Notes under the pieces: model-generated | What the model was told of the DNA's origin: nothing | Databases searched by the model: none | Seen by the model: only the letters and a program-made list of their open reading frames with translations | Assembly (NCBI GenBank): GCA_030536565.1 | Contig: JAUNPT010000022.1 | Span: forward strand, 1 to 20,503 | From: Eubacteriales bacterium | GTDB taxonomy: Bacteria > Bacillota > Clostridia > Lachnospirales > Lachnospiraceae | Length of the DNA stretch: 20,503 nucleotides | Direction of reading: 5' to 3' | Shown: positions 1-7,718 of the stretch, piece after piece | Layout: every line of letters begins with the position of its first letter | Position numbering within the stretch: position 1 is the stretch's first letter | Made by a program: the position numbers and the translations under genes

Positions 1-110
1 ACAGTTATTTTTCTTTTTGATTATACCCTATGATTTGGCAAATTTGAAGAAGTAATTTTAATATTAAGCAGCAATTTAAAATAAAATACAATATTTCAGA
101 TTAATATAAC

Positions 111-156
111 AATAGTTGTGGTTTATTAAGGCACCCTCACATAAACCACAACTATT
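111..156 (-). terminator. Hairpin at the end of the rnf operon
   Basis: Arms 111-126 and 141-156 are perfectly complementary over 16 bp (AATAGTTGTGGTTTAT and its reverse complement), with a 14-nt loop that contains a further 3-bp stem. It lies about 50 bp after the rnfB stop and is the obvious candidate for the operon's 3' end. The sequence after it on the minus strand is AT-rich (GTTATATTAA) but has no clean T run, so it may act as a processing or stabilising stem rather than a classical intrinsic terminator. From position 1 to 110 I see nothing else. Confidence 0.55.
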
Positions 157-176
157 TAAATTCATTTCATAATTAA

Positions 177-233
177 GCTACTGAGGCTTAATTAAGCTCC
201 TGAAGCTTAATTGTGCTCCTGAAGCTTAATAAT
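177..233. repeat. Three tandem copies of a 19-bp unit over the rnfB stop codon
   Basis: Units lie at 177-195, 196-214 and 215-233, with consensus GCTCCTGAAGCTTAATT plus two variable bases. Copies 2 and 3 are identical over 16 bases; copy 1 differs by two substitutions in that stretch. The rnfB stop (207-209) falls in the middle copy. Because 19 is not a multiple of 3, each copy is read in a different frame. Neighbouring copies also form 8-bp stems with 7-nt loops (171-178 with 186-193, 190-197 with 205-212) and a 12-bp palindrome at 186-197. Confidence 0.85.
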
Positions 234-1007
234 CTTCTTAGGGCACTTTTCTGCACATTTACCACAGCCTGTACATTTCTCATAATCAATATGTGCAATA
301 TTGTTCTCCACTGTGATTGCACCAAATTCGCACTGCTTAACACACATCATACAGCCGATACAGCCAACCGAACAGCCTGCCATAACATCTTTACCTTTAT
401 CCTTTGAAGCACACTGCACAGCATAATTTGCATCATAAGGTATAAGCTCTATCAAATGTCTTGGACAGGCAGCAACACATTTGCCACAAGCCTTACATAC
501 TTCTTTATCTACAACTGCAATACCATCCACAATATGAATAGCATCAAACGGACATGCCTTAACACATGAGCCAAAGCCCATACAGCCATATGTACATGTC
601 TTAGCTCCTCCATTAGGAACAAATGGCATAACGCTGCAATCCTCAACACCTGTATACTTATAGTTTTCTTTAGTCTTCTCGCAGTTTCCGGCACACTTTA
701 CAAATGCAGTCATATGCACTGTCTCTCCTGCCTCAGCCCCCATAATTGCCGCAATCTTAGCTGCTACTGGTTCTCCGCCTACTGGACATGCGCCAACCTG
801 TGCTTCTCCTGCTGCAATTGCTTTAGCAAGAGCATCACAGCCAGCATACCCACAGCCACCGCAGTTATTACCAGGAAGCTCTGCCCTGACATCTATTTCC
901 TTCTGGTCTACCTCTACCGCAAACTTTTTACCCATAATTCCGAGAAAAAGCCCGAGTAAAAGTCCAACACCGCCAACTACGGCAGCTGCAATAATAATAC
1001 CTGTCAT
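207..1007 (-). CDS. rnfB: Rnf complex subunit RnfB, multi-cluster ferredoxin protein
   Basis: RnfB is the electron-entry subunit of the Rnf complex, taking electrons from reduced ferredoxin at the cytoplasmic face. The 266-residue protein starts with one membrane anchor (residues about 3-25). Next is the RnfB-type four-cysteine domain (C49, C52, C57, C74). Then comes a long run of ferredoxin-like motifs: C138/C142/C148/C152, C171/C174/C177/C181, C212/C216/C219/C222/C226 and C245/C248/C251/C255. There are 25 cysteines in all, enough for at least five [4Fe-4S] clusters. This is the long clostridial form, larger than the roughly 190-residue proteobacterial RsxB. The start is supported by GGAGAG upstream. 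It is the last gene of rnfCDGEAB, 64 bp after rnfA. Its stop sits inside a 19-bp tandem repeat, so the last few residues may vary between strains. Confidence 0.96.
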   Translation of the reverse strand: MTGIIIAAAVVGGVGLLLGLFLGIMGKKFAVEVDQKEIDVRAELPGNNCGGCGYAGCDALAKAIAAGEAQVGACPVGGEPVAAKIAAIMGAEAGETVHMTAFVKCAGNCEKTKENYKYTGVEDCSVMPFVPNGGAKTCTYGCMGFGSCVKACPFDAIHIVDGIAVVDKEVCKACGKCVAACPRHLIELIPYDANYAVQCASKDKGKDVMAGCSVGCIGCMMCVKQCEFGAITVENNIAHIDYEKCTGCGKCAEKCPKKIIKLQEHN

Positions 1008-1071
1008 ATATTATCTCTCCATTCCTGCCACACTTGTAATGCTGCATGGCAAAGTTAGTTATCAATCTGAA

Positions 1072-1644
1072 TTAAAGAATACCTGAAAAACCAAAAAATG
1101 CAATTGACATAAGTCCTGCTGTCAAAAGAACAATTGGCATTCCCTGAAAGCTTTCAGGAACATCATTAAATTCATTCCGTTCACGGATACCAGCCATAAT
1201 TACAATAGCAATTGTGAAACCTACAGCTGTACCAAAACCACTTACAACTGACTCAATAAAGTTGTAACTGTTCTGTACATTTGTCAGGGCAATACCAAGT
1301 ACTGCACAGTTTGTTGTAATAAGTGGAAGGTATACTCCAAGTGCCTCATAGAGTGAAGGTGAAGTCTTTTTAAGCAGCATTTCAACAAACTGAACTAATG
1401 CTGCGATAACTACGATAAATACAATTGTATTTAAATATGTCAAATCTAATGGTGTCAATATAAAATCATAAATCAGGCTGCATATAGCAGATGAAATCGT
1501 AATAACACCGATAACAGCCCCACCCATTCCGGCAGCCGTGTTAATCCTCTTAGATACTCCAAGGAAAGGACACAGGCCAAGGAACTGACTTAATACAACA
1601 TTATTAACAAGTGCTGCCGCTACAGCAATGATTAGTAAATTCAT
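1072..1644 (-). CDS. rnfA: Rnf complex membrane subunit RnfA
   Basis: RnfA is an integral membrane subunit that pairs with RnfE to form the transmembrane core of the ferredoxin:NAD+ oxidoreductase. The 190-residue length is standard for the family, and six hydrophobic helices can be read. C25 (in GLCPFLG) and C113 (in TNCAVLG) match the family's conserved intramembrane cysteines. In the related Nqr complex these positions hold an iron-sulfur centre between the two paralogous subunits. The start follows GGAGGAG with 7-nt spacing, 15 bp after the rnfE stop, so the gene is clearly within the operon. Confidence 0.96.
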   Translation of the reverse strand: MNLLIIAVAAALVNNVVLSQFLGLCPFLGVSKRINTAAGMGGAVIGVITISSAICSLIYDFILTPLDLTYLNTIVFIVVIAALVQFVEMLLKKTSPSLYEALGVYLPLITTNCAVLGIALTNVQNSYNFIESVVSGFGTAVGFTIAIVIMAGIRERNEFNDVPESFQGMPIVLLTAGLMSIAFFGFSGIL

Positions 1645-1659
1645 GTCTTTTCTCCTCCC

Positions 1660-2391
1660 TTAAGCTTCTGTCTTATTCTGGGCATTAGCAATAGATCTTC
1701 CGCCGCACATCGTATTACTGCATGACGCACAGCCGCCATCTTTTCCACCACAGTAATCTGGCACCTGAGCTGGCTTCATGCCATGTTTTTTCTTGATTTT
1801 GTTCATAACTGCGATACAGAATGCAAGAACAAAGAATGCTCCGGGAGCAAGAATAAAGATACTTGCTGGTGTATAGCCAAACTCTGTTAAATCAGCTAAA
1901 GCTGAACTTCCTGTTCCAAGAATTGTACCTGCTCCGAGAAGTTCTCTTACTGCACCAAGAATTGTAATGGCACATGTAAAGCCCAGCCCCATTCCAAGTC
2001 CATCAAATATAGATGGGACCACAGGATTTTTAGATGCATAAGCCTCTGCACGTCCAAGGATAATACAGTTAACTACTATCAACGGAATATAAATTCCAAG
2101 TGATTCATAAAGTGATGGCAAAAATCCCTGCATAAGGAATTGAACCATCGTTACAAATGAAGCAACTATAACGATAAATGCCGGCATTCTTACACCATCT
2201 GGAATAACCTTACGAAGAAGTGAAATCATAAGATTAGACATTACCAAAACTACTGTTGAGGAAAGCCCCATACCAATACCATTAATTGCTGATGTTGTAA
2301 CAGCAAGTGTTGGACACATACCCAGTGTTAACACAAATGTTGGGTTTTCCTTAATCAAACCATTATAAAGTCTTTCAACACATTTATTCAA
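1660..2391 (-). CDS. rnfE: Rnf complex membrane subunit RnfE
   Basis: RnfE is a membrane paralogue of RnfA and the other half of the ion-translocating core. I place the start at a TTG at 2391, giving MNKCVERLYNG, the usual family N-terminus. AGGAGG lies 8 nt upstream of this TTG. An upstream GTG at 2400 would add three residues but sits on top of the ribosome binding site. The 243-residue protein has six hydrophobic segments and the conserved membrane cysteines C26 (GMCPTLA) and C109 (VNCIILG). The TTG codon overlaps the rnfG stop by 8 nt (TTGAATAA), which suggests translational coupling. After the last helix is a soluble tail with four cysteines (C214, C221, C224, C229) not needed for the membrane core; it could bind metal or a cluster. 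Confidence 0.94.
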   Translation of the reverse strand: MNKCVERLYNGLIKENPTFVLTLGMCPTLAVTTSAINGIGMGLSSTVVLVMSNLMISLLRKVIPDGVRMPAFIVIVASFVTMVQFLMQGFLPSLYESLGIYIPLIVVNCIILGRAEAYASKNPVVPSIFDGLGMGLGFTCAITILGAVRELLGAGTILGTGSSALADLTEFGYTPASIFILAPGAFFVLAFCIAVMNKIKKKHGMKPAQVPDYCGGKDGGCASCSNTMCGGRSIANAQNKTEA

Positions 2392-3028
2392 CCTGTGCAC
2401 CTCCTACTGTTTTAACATTCTGCAATGATGAACTGTAATATGCAAGTGCTGCATTAACACCCTTGACAATTGCCTTTGATGTTACCGTTGAACCACTTAT
2501 TGCATCTACTTTATCATCTGCTGATGAACCAGTCCCGTCCTTTACAAGATTAAACTGTTCTACCTTTTTGTTTTCTAACTGGCCAAGAAACGCCGGGTCA
2601 GTCTTAGCTCTCATACCAAGTCCGGCTGTTTCACCAATTGAAAGGATTGATGTTCCTGTGTAAGTTCCATCGGCCTTAATACCGACAGAGAATTTAATAT
2701 CTCCAGCATAGCCATCACCAGCTACAACAGTAATTACAAAGCCTGTAATCTTTCCATCTTTAACACCTGCCACAACCTCAGTAATCTCATCTGCCAGAAA
2801 ATCTTCTGATGCAGATGAAACTGCAGCGGCTGCTTCAGAAACTTTAAGTCCTGCAATTTCTTCAAATGAATCGGCATTTTCCATAACTGCCTTATAGGCT
2901 TCCTGCTTTGCTTTTTCATTCTGGGCAGCAATAGGCGCCTTAGTAACATCATATACAATACCAAGAAGGACGCCTGCAATCAAAGTAATTGCAAATAATA
3001 TACAAGCATCTTTAATAATCTTATTCAT
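2384..3028 (-). CDS. rnfG: Rnf complex subunit RnfG, covalent-FMN protein
   Basis: RnfG carries a covalently bound FMN on the extracytoplasmic side and passes electrons within the Rnf complex. The 214-residue protein has one N-terminal membrane anchor (about residues 8-26) followed by an FMN-binding domain. The flavinylation motif is DAISGSTVTS at 175-184; by family rule the acceptor is the threonine of SGST (T181). ApbE-type flavin transferase is needed for this modification, and no apbE gene is present in this window. The start ATG overlaps the rnfD stop by one base (TAATG), and the stop overlaps rnfE. Confidence 0.95.
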   Translation of the reverse strand: MNKIIKDACILFAITLIAGVLLGIVYDVTKAPIAAQNEKAKQEAYKAVMENADSFEEIAGLKVSEAAAAVSSASEDFLADEITEVVAGVKDGKITGFVITVVAGDGYAGDIKFSVGIKADGTYTGTSILSIGETAGLGMRAKTDPAFLGQLENKKVEQFNLVKDGTGSSADDKVDAISGSTVTSKAIVKGVNAALAYYSSSLQNVKTVGGAQVE

Positions 3029-3990
3029 TATTTAGCAGCCTCCTTTACTGGTTTCTTTTTACCGAATGACTTTGGCACTGTTACCTTCTCAATAAGAGGT
3101 ACCAAAAGGTTAGAGAAGATTATCGCATATGAAACTCCTTCCGCCGAACCTCCATACATTCTGAAAACAAATGTTAACAGACCAAGAATGACACCAAAGA
3201 CAAGCTTCCCTTTAGGTGTAATTGGTGACGTGACATAATCAGTTGCCATAAAGAATGCACCTAAAATAAGACCGCCGCCGCAAATCTGCTGTAATGTGTA
3301 TGTAACATCAAGCTGATGCTCTGGTGCAAACAGGAATATAAGTACTGCAAATGTTGCCACATAAGTCAATGGAATCCTAAGTGAAATTACCTTTCTTGCC
3401 AAAAGGTAAACTGCACCGATTAACAGACAGATTACCGACGTTTCACCAATAACACCGCTTGTCTTTCCAATGAACATATCAAAAAGTGAAGCTGCTGTTC
3501 CGACTGCCTCTGAGCCTGGCTTAATCATGGCAAGTGGTGTTGCCCCTGTAAATGTGTCTGTCACAAAATTTGTCATTGGCCCTGTAAATGCAATTAAAAG
3601 GAAACATCTTGCCGCTAATGCAGGGTTCATAAAGTTCTGGCCTAATCCGCCAAATAACTGTTTTACTATTATAATAGCAAATACACAGCCCATAATTTCA
3701 AATCCAACATTCAATGTTGATGGAATATTTAATGCAATTAAAAGGCCTGTTACAGCCGCACTTAAGTCCATAACTGTTACTTTTTTGTGCATCAGGTATT
3801 GATATAACGCTTCTGCTGCTACGCAGGCAGCAATACCTACAACAATACGTATTAATGCATCAATACCAAAATTATAGATACCAAATATACTGGCAGGGAG
3901 TAATGCAATCAAGACATCACGCATGATTGTCTGTGTTGTGTCCTTGCTTCGTACATGAGGATTTGTTGATACGTTAAATAAATCACTCAC
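3028..3990 (-). CDS. rnfD: Rnf complex membrane subunit RnfD, covalent-FMN protein
   Basis: RnfD is a polytopic membrane subunit homologous to NqrB that also binds FMN covalently. The 320-residue length and the many hydrophobic segments fit the family. The sequence around residues 120-153 includes NPALAARCF and the flavin attachment motif FTGATPLA, with T151 as the predicted FMN acceptor. The N-terminal PHVRSKDTTQTIM stretch is characteristic. It lies 18 bp after rnfC and overlaps rnfG by one base, so the three are probably co-translated. Confidence 0.96.
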   Translation of the reverse strand: MSDLFNVSTNPHVRSKDTTQTIMRDVLIALLPASIFGIYNFGIDALIRIVVGIAACVAAEALYQYLMHKKVTVMDLSAAVTGLLIALNIPSTLNVGFEIMGCVFAIIIVKQLFGGLGQNFMNPALAARCFLLIAFTGPMTNFVTDTFTGATPLAMIKPGSEAVGTAASLFDMFIGKTSGVIGETSVICLLIGAVYLLARKVISLRIPLTYVATFAVLIFLFAPEHQLDVTYTLQQICGGGLILGAFFMATDYVTSPITPKGKLVFGVILGLLTFVFRMYGGSAEGVSYAIIFSNLLVPLIEKVTVPKSFGKKKPVKEAAK

Positions 3991-4008
3991 TTGTTTTTGT
4001 CCACCTTT

Positions 4009-5328
4009 CTACTTTTTTCTTCTGTTTGCCATTATAGTTCTTCTCATAGCTTTAATCTGCTGTGTTAAAGGTCTCTTAGCCGGACAGATATATGAACAGC
4101 TTCCACACTCAACACATTCCATACCGTCAAACTTAACAAAACCTTCTTCGTCATTTCTTGATGCAAAGCCTGCAAGCTTTGCTGGAAGCAGATGGCTTGG
4201 GCAGCCCTCGCCGCAGCGTCCACAACGAATACATGCTGATGTTTCAGCCTTAGACACACAATCTTCTTTAAATACAAGAAGTGATGAGCTTCCCTTTACA
4301 ACTGGAACATCGAGACTATACATAGCAAATCCCATCATAGGACCGCCCGAAATATACTTTTCTGGTTCACCAACCGGGCCTGCGGCTGCTTCAAGCAATT
4401 GTCTATAATTAGTTCCCAGCCATACATAGAAATTACCAGGCTCCTTAACTCCATCTCCCGTTACTGTACAGATTCTCTTTGTCAATGGCTTACCTTCTAT
4501 AACTGCCATATATATAGAAAATATCGTATCCACATTATGTACAATACAGCCTGCATCTGCTGGAAGCATTGATGAATTGATGCTTCTGCCTGTTGTTGCA
4601 TATATAAGACAACGCTCACCACCCTGTGGATACTTTGTCTTCAGCTCCTTAACCTCAATATCAGGCTCTGAGGCTGTCTTTTCCTGTAAAAGCTTAATTA
4701 CATCCGGCTTGTTATCTTCTATGCCAATAATTCCCTTAGCATGGTCAAACAGCTTAAGAGCTGTCTTCAAGCCTAATATCACCTTATCTGCTTCTTCTAA
4801 CAGTCTCCTGTAGTCAGAGGTAAGATAAGGTTCACATTCAGCACCATTTACAATAATATAATCAATTTCTTCTGGATTCTTAGGCGAAAGCTTAACATGT
4901 GTCGGGAAGCCTGCACCACCCATACCTACTACACCAGCCGCCTTAATTCTTTCAAGGATTTCCTCTCTTGATAAATCCTCAAGCTTCTTAGCTGTATACT
5001 CTATTTCCTTATATTCTCCATCATTTTCAATGACAATCGAATTACATTTTCCACCCGTTGCAAGCGTTCTTGGTTCAATAGCCTTGACTGTACCAGAAAC
5101 TGATGAATGAATATTGGCTGATACAAAGCCGCCAGCTTCTGCAATCAGCTGGCCTGCAAGCACCACATCGCCTTTTGCAACTACTGGCACTGCCGGTGCA
5201 CCAATATGCTGTGAAAGCGGAAATACCATTTCCCCAACAGCAGGAAATAATTCCTTTACAGGCTTGTCCTTAGACAATTCCTTACCATCGTAGGGATGTA
5301 CTCCACCTTTAAATGTACATTTTCCCAT
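4009..5328 (-). CDS. rnfC: Rnf complex subunit RnfC, NAD(H)-binding iron-sulfur protein
   Basis: RnfC is the peripheral cytoplasmic subunit where NAD+ is reduced, resembling the flavin/NADH module of respiratory complex I. The 439-residue protein has the RnfC N-terminal barrel-like part. A glycine-rich nucleotide-binding region follows (GMGGAGFPTHVK, about 135-146, then NGAECEPYLTSD, 161-172). Near the C-terminus are two [4Fe-4S] motifs: C366/C369/C372/C376 and C405/C408/C411/C415. Length is typical of the short clostridial RnfC, without the long repeated tail seen in some proteobacteria. AAGGAG lies 9 nt before the ATG. It is the first gene of the operon, divergent from the gene at 5489. Confidence 0.96.
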   Translation of the reverse strand: MGKCTFKGGVHPYDGKELSKDKPVKELFPAVGEMVFPLSQHIGAPAVPVVAKGDVVLAGQLIAEAGGFVSANIHSSVSGTVKAIEPRTLATGGKCNSIVIENDGEYKEIEYTAKKLEDLSREEILERIKAAGVVGMGGAGFPTHVKLSPKNPEEIDYIIVNGAECEPYLTSDYRRLLEEADKVILGLKTALKLFDHAKGIIGIEDNKPDVIKLLQEKTASEPDIEVKELKTKYPQGGERCLIYATTGRSINSSMLPADAGCIVHNVDTIFSIYMAVIEGKPLTKRICTVTGDGVKEPGNFYVWLGTNYRQLLEAAAGPVGEPEKYISGGPMMGFAMYSLDVPVVKGSSSLLVFKEDCVSKAETSACIRCGRCGEGCPSHLLPAKLAGFASRNDEEGFVKFDGMECVECGSCSYICPAKRPLTQQIKAMRRTIMANRRKK

Positions 5329-5366
5329 GACATAATTCTCCTTATGTATTTTTAATCATTATTTAT

Positions 5367-5395
5367 ATTTTAGACCAATATTTTATAAAAATCTA
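5367..5395 (-). promoter_or_regulatory. Possible rnf operon promoter
   Basis: Reading the minus strand, TAGATT (5395-5390) and TAAAAT (5372-5367) are 17 bp apart, giving a leader of about 30 nt before rnfC. The -35 matches the sigma-A consensus poorly, and the whole 5340-5430 stretch is so AT-rich that other placements are possible. Confidence 0.28.
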
Positions 5396-5396
5396 C

Positions 5397-5425
5397 TTTT
5401 TTTTGTGTATATATTCATATATAAT
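5397..5425 (+). promoter_or_regulatory. Possible promoter for the YprB-like gene
   Basis: A perfect TATAAT sits at 5420-5425. The hexamer 17 bp upstream is only a T run (5397-5402), so the -10 element carries most of the support. The leader to the start at 5489 would be about 55 nt. Confidence 0.4.
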
Positions 5426-5488
5426 AAACGAAAGCTGATACATTTTTAACGCATTGTGACAGAATTTTAACACTTTTTTGAGGTTCAT

Positions 5489-6667
5489 ATGATAAACATT
5501 ACTAAATTACTATTTAATGATACAAAACAGAATAAATATACATCTTTAAAGGGCAGACTTCCGGCAGACATTTACAGTATCCTTCCCGATACACTTTTCT
5601 TTGATATTGAGACAACAGGGCTGTCTGCCAGAAACTCTATGTGCTATTTAATCGGCGCTGCCTATTTAGAGGACGGTTTATGGCATTATACCCAGTGGTT
5701 TGCTGATAACCCCAATGATGAAGGCATGCTATTGACAGCATTTTTTAAAACGATAAGCAAATTCAGATATCTTATTCATTTTAATGGTGAAAGCTTCGAT
5801 ATTCCCTTTATACTGCAGCGCAGCCGGCTGCTTGGGCTGCCTTTCTCATTTTACCTTTCTTCAAAGCCTGATACAGGGAGCGCATCAGGTTCAACTCCTC
5901 TGCCTATAAGCATTGACTTATTCAAGAGAACCAAAAAAATGAAAAAAGCTTTAAAGCTTGCAGATACAAAACAAAAAACCATTGAAAATTTTCTAAAAAC
6001 AGGCAGAACAGATAAATATTCGGGAGGTGAGCTGATTTCAGTCTACAGGGATTATGTAATAAAAAAAGATGACGCTTCAAAGGAACTGCTGCTGCTTCAT
6101 AACCATGATGACATTGCAGGACTGATTGAAATTCTGCCTGTACTTTGCTACGAAGCAGTCTTTTCAAAGAAAATAGAAGCCATTGATGATATAGAAATCA
6201 ATACTCCCACAGGCTTCGATGGCAGCACTGTTAAAGAGCTTTTAATTTCAGCAAGCCTGCCATTTGATGTTCCAGTACGCATATCCTTGGAAAAAGAATA
6301 TTATTACATGGTTATTTACGGCTCAAAGCTAAAAATCAAGATTCCATTTATCAATCAGGAATTAAAGTATTTTTATCCTAATTATAAGGACTATTACTAC
6401 CTTCCTGATGAAGATACTGCCATCTATAAAAGCGTGGCCTCCTACGTTGATAAAACCCATCGCCAGCCTGCCAGGGCAGATAACTGTTATACAAGAAAAG
6501 CTGGTGAATTTCTTCCACAGCCTGAGCAAATAATCACCCCTGCCCTAAAAATGAATTACAAAGATATCTGCTCATATTTTGAAGCAGGAGATAATTTTAT
6601 AAAAAGACGCGATTTACAGCTTCAATATACAAATACAATAATAAAGCATCTGATTACATCAAAATAA
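5489..6667 (+). CDS. YprB-like ribonuclease H-fold / DEDD exonuclease-domain protein
   Basis: The 392-residue protein has the three exonuclease motifs of the DnaQ-like superfamily, in the arrangement of the YprB/RNase_H_2 family. These are FFDIETTG (D39, E41), FNGESFDIP (D104), and HNHDDIAGL (D207/D208). These acidic residues would bind two metal ions for 3'-5' nuclease chemistry. The nucleic acid substrate and cellular role are not known to me. The part after about residue 225 has no motif I recognise; in this family it often follows as a helical C-terminal region. No signal peptide or membrane segment is visible, so it is cytoplasmic. The ribosome binding site (TGAGG) is modest. It is a single gene between the rnf promoter region and a bidirectional hairpin that begins at its stop codon. 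Confidence 0.8.
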   Translation: MINITKLLFNDTKQNKYTSLKGRLPADIYSILPDTLFFDIETTGLSARNSMCYLIGAAYLEDGLWHYTQWFADNPNDEGMLLTAFFKTISKFRYLIHFNGESFDIPFILQRSRLLGLPFSFYLSSKPDTGSASGSTPLPISIDLFKRTKKMKKALKLADTKQKTIENFLKTGRTDKYSGGELISVYRDYVIKKDDASKELLLLHNHDDIAGLIEILPVLCYEAVFSKKIEAIDDIEINTPTGFDGSTVKELLISASLPFDVPVRISLEKEYYYMVIYGSKLKIKIPFINQELKYFYPNYKDYYYLPDEDTAIYKSVASYVDKTHRQPARADNCYTRKAGEFLPQPEQIITPALKMNYKDICSYFEAGDNFIKRRDLQLQYTNTIIKHLITSK

Positions 6668-6720
6668 ATACTGCAGGAAATATATCAATTATCTTCAACC
6701 GATATATTTCCTGCAGTATT
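6667..6720. terminator. Bidirectional terminator between the YprB-like gene and tpiA
   Basis: Arms 6667-6686 and 6701-6720 pair perfectly over 20 bp, with a 14-nt loop. On the minus strand the stem is followed by TATTTATTTTG, a fair T tract, so it should end tpiA transcripts. On the plus strand the tail is TATTCATGTCTTTG, weaker but still T-rich. The first base of the left arm is the last base of the upstream stop codon. Confidence 0.8.
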
Positions 6721-6749
6721 CATGTCTTTGCATTAAATTAACGAATAAT

Positions 6750-7502
6750 CTACAGCTTCTTATAATTAACAATCTTAGCAAATTCCGGCTTCAAGCTGGC
6801 TCCGCCTACCAGACCGCCATCAATATCTTCCTCCGTGAAAAGTTCCTTTGCATTACCTGCATTAACGCTGCCGCCATAAAGGATTCTAATCTGCTCCGCA
6901 ATCACACTTCCATATATATTGCGTATTGTCGTCCTGATTCCCTGACATACTTCCTGTGCCTGAGCTGATGAAGCCACCCTTCCGGTTCCAATTGCCCATA
7001 TTGGTTCATATGCGATAATACACTTAACCGCATTCTCAGGTGACACATGCATAAATGCACCAACAATCTGCTTTTTTATTAAATCCAGTGTAACCCCCTG
7101 CTCTCTTTGTTCCAGGGTTTCACCACAGCAGATAATTGGAGTAAGTTCATGTTCAATTGCCTTACGCACCTTCTTATTCACAATCTCATCTGTCTCATTA
7201 AAATACTGCCTTCTTTCAGAATGCCCAACAATTACATAAGAAACCCCTGCATCTGCAAGCATGTTAGGTGAGACCTCACCTGTATATGCTCCTTTTTCTT
7301 CATAAAACATATTCTCTGCACCGATTCCAATATCAGAATCTTTAAGTGCCTCAACTGCCGGCACAATATCAATAGCTGGCACGCAAAAGACAACATCTAC
7401 ATCTGTATCACTTACCATAGGCTTTAATGTACGAATAAGTTCTACAGTCTCCCTCGGTGTCATATTCATCTTCCAGTTGCCGGCTACCATCTTCTTACGC
7501 AT
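6750..7502 (-). CDS. tpiA: Triosephosphate isomerase
   Basis: The enzyme interconverts dihydroxyacetone phosphate and glyceraldehyde-3-phosphate in glycolysis. Starting at the ATG at 7502 gives MRKKMVAGNWKMN and a 250-residue protein, the normal length. An AGGAGGG site lies 8-9 nt upstream, so the longer in-frame extension to 7544 is rejected. Active-site residues are in place: K11 (NWKMN), H94 (VGHSERR) and E166 (AYEPIWAIGTG). The phosphate-binding LYGGSV and GGLVGGASL loops are also present. It is third in the gap-pgk-tpiA series but has its own likely promoter; no phosphoglycerate mutase gene follows it here. Confidence 0.97.
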   Translation of the reverse strand: MRKKMVAGNWKMNMTPRETVELIRTLKPMVSDTDVDVVFCVPAIDIVPAVEALKDSDIGIGAENMFYEEKGAYTGEVSPNMLADAGVSYVIVGHSERRQYFNETDEIVNKKVRKAIEHELTPIICCGETLEQREQGVTLDLIKKQIVGAFMHVSPENAVKCIIAYEPIWAIGTGRVASSAQAQEVCQGIRTTIRNIYGSVIAEQIRILYGGSVNAGNAKELFTEEDIDGGLVGGASLKPEFAKIVNYKKL

Positions 7503-7562
7503 AATACATATCCCTCCTGCAAAAATTCTTGATGCAAAATACATACTAACTTTATATAAAAA

Positions 7563-7571
7563 ATTATAACA
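7563..7571 (-). promoter_or_regulatory. Extended -10 promoter of tpiA
   Basis: On the minus strand the sequence TG-T-TATAAT (7571-7563) is a perfect -10 with an upstream TG. The -35 region 17 bp further up (TAGCAA) is weak, as is common for extended -10 promoters. The predicted start near 7556 gives a leader of about 54 nt. It lies just after the pgk hairpin, so tpiA can be transcribed separately from gap-pgk. Confidence 0.6.
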
Positions 7572-7615
7572 CTTTTAACATATTTTTGCTACATCTTTTC
7601 TTTTGAAGTAATAAA

Positions 7616-7660
7616 TATGCAGACACTCTTAGGAAATTTTCCCAAAAGAATGTCTGCATA
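7616..7660 (-). terminator. Hairpin after pgk
   Basis: Arms 7616-7630 and 7646-7660 pair over 15 positions with a single mismatch, and the loop contains GGAA/TTCC that could extend the fold. On the minus strand the tail is TTTATTACTTC, moderately T-rich. It lies about 60 bp after the pgk stop and just before the tpiA promoter. Confidence 0.65.
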
Positions 7661-7718
7661 AGTATACTTTAATCATCTGTTTATTATAATCTGTGAATTT
7701 AACGCAGTAAGCAGAAAA

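Noticed and set aside
7503..7544. N-terminal extension of tpiA
   Set aside because: AGGAGGG lies directly before the ATG at 7502, and the family begins at that methionine.
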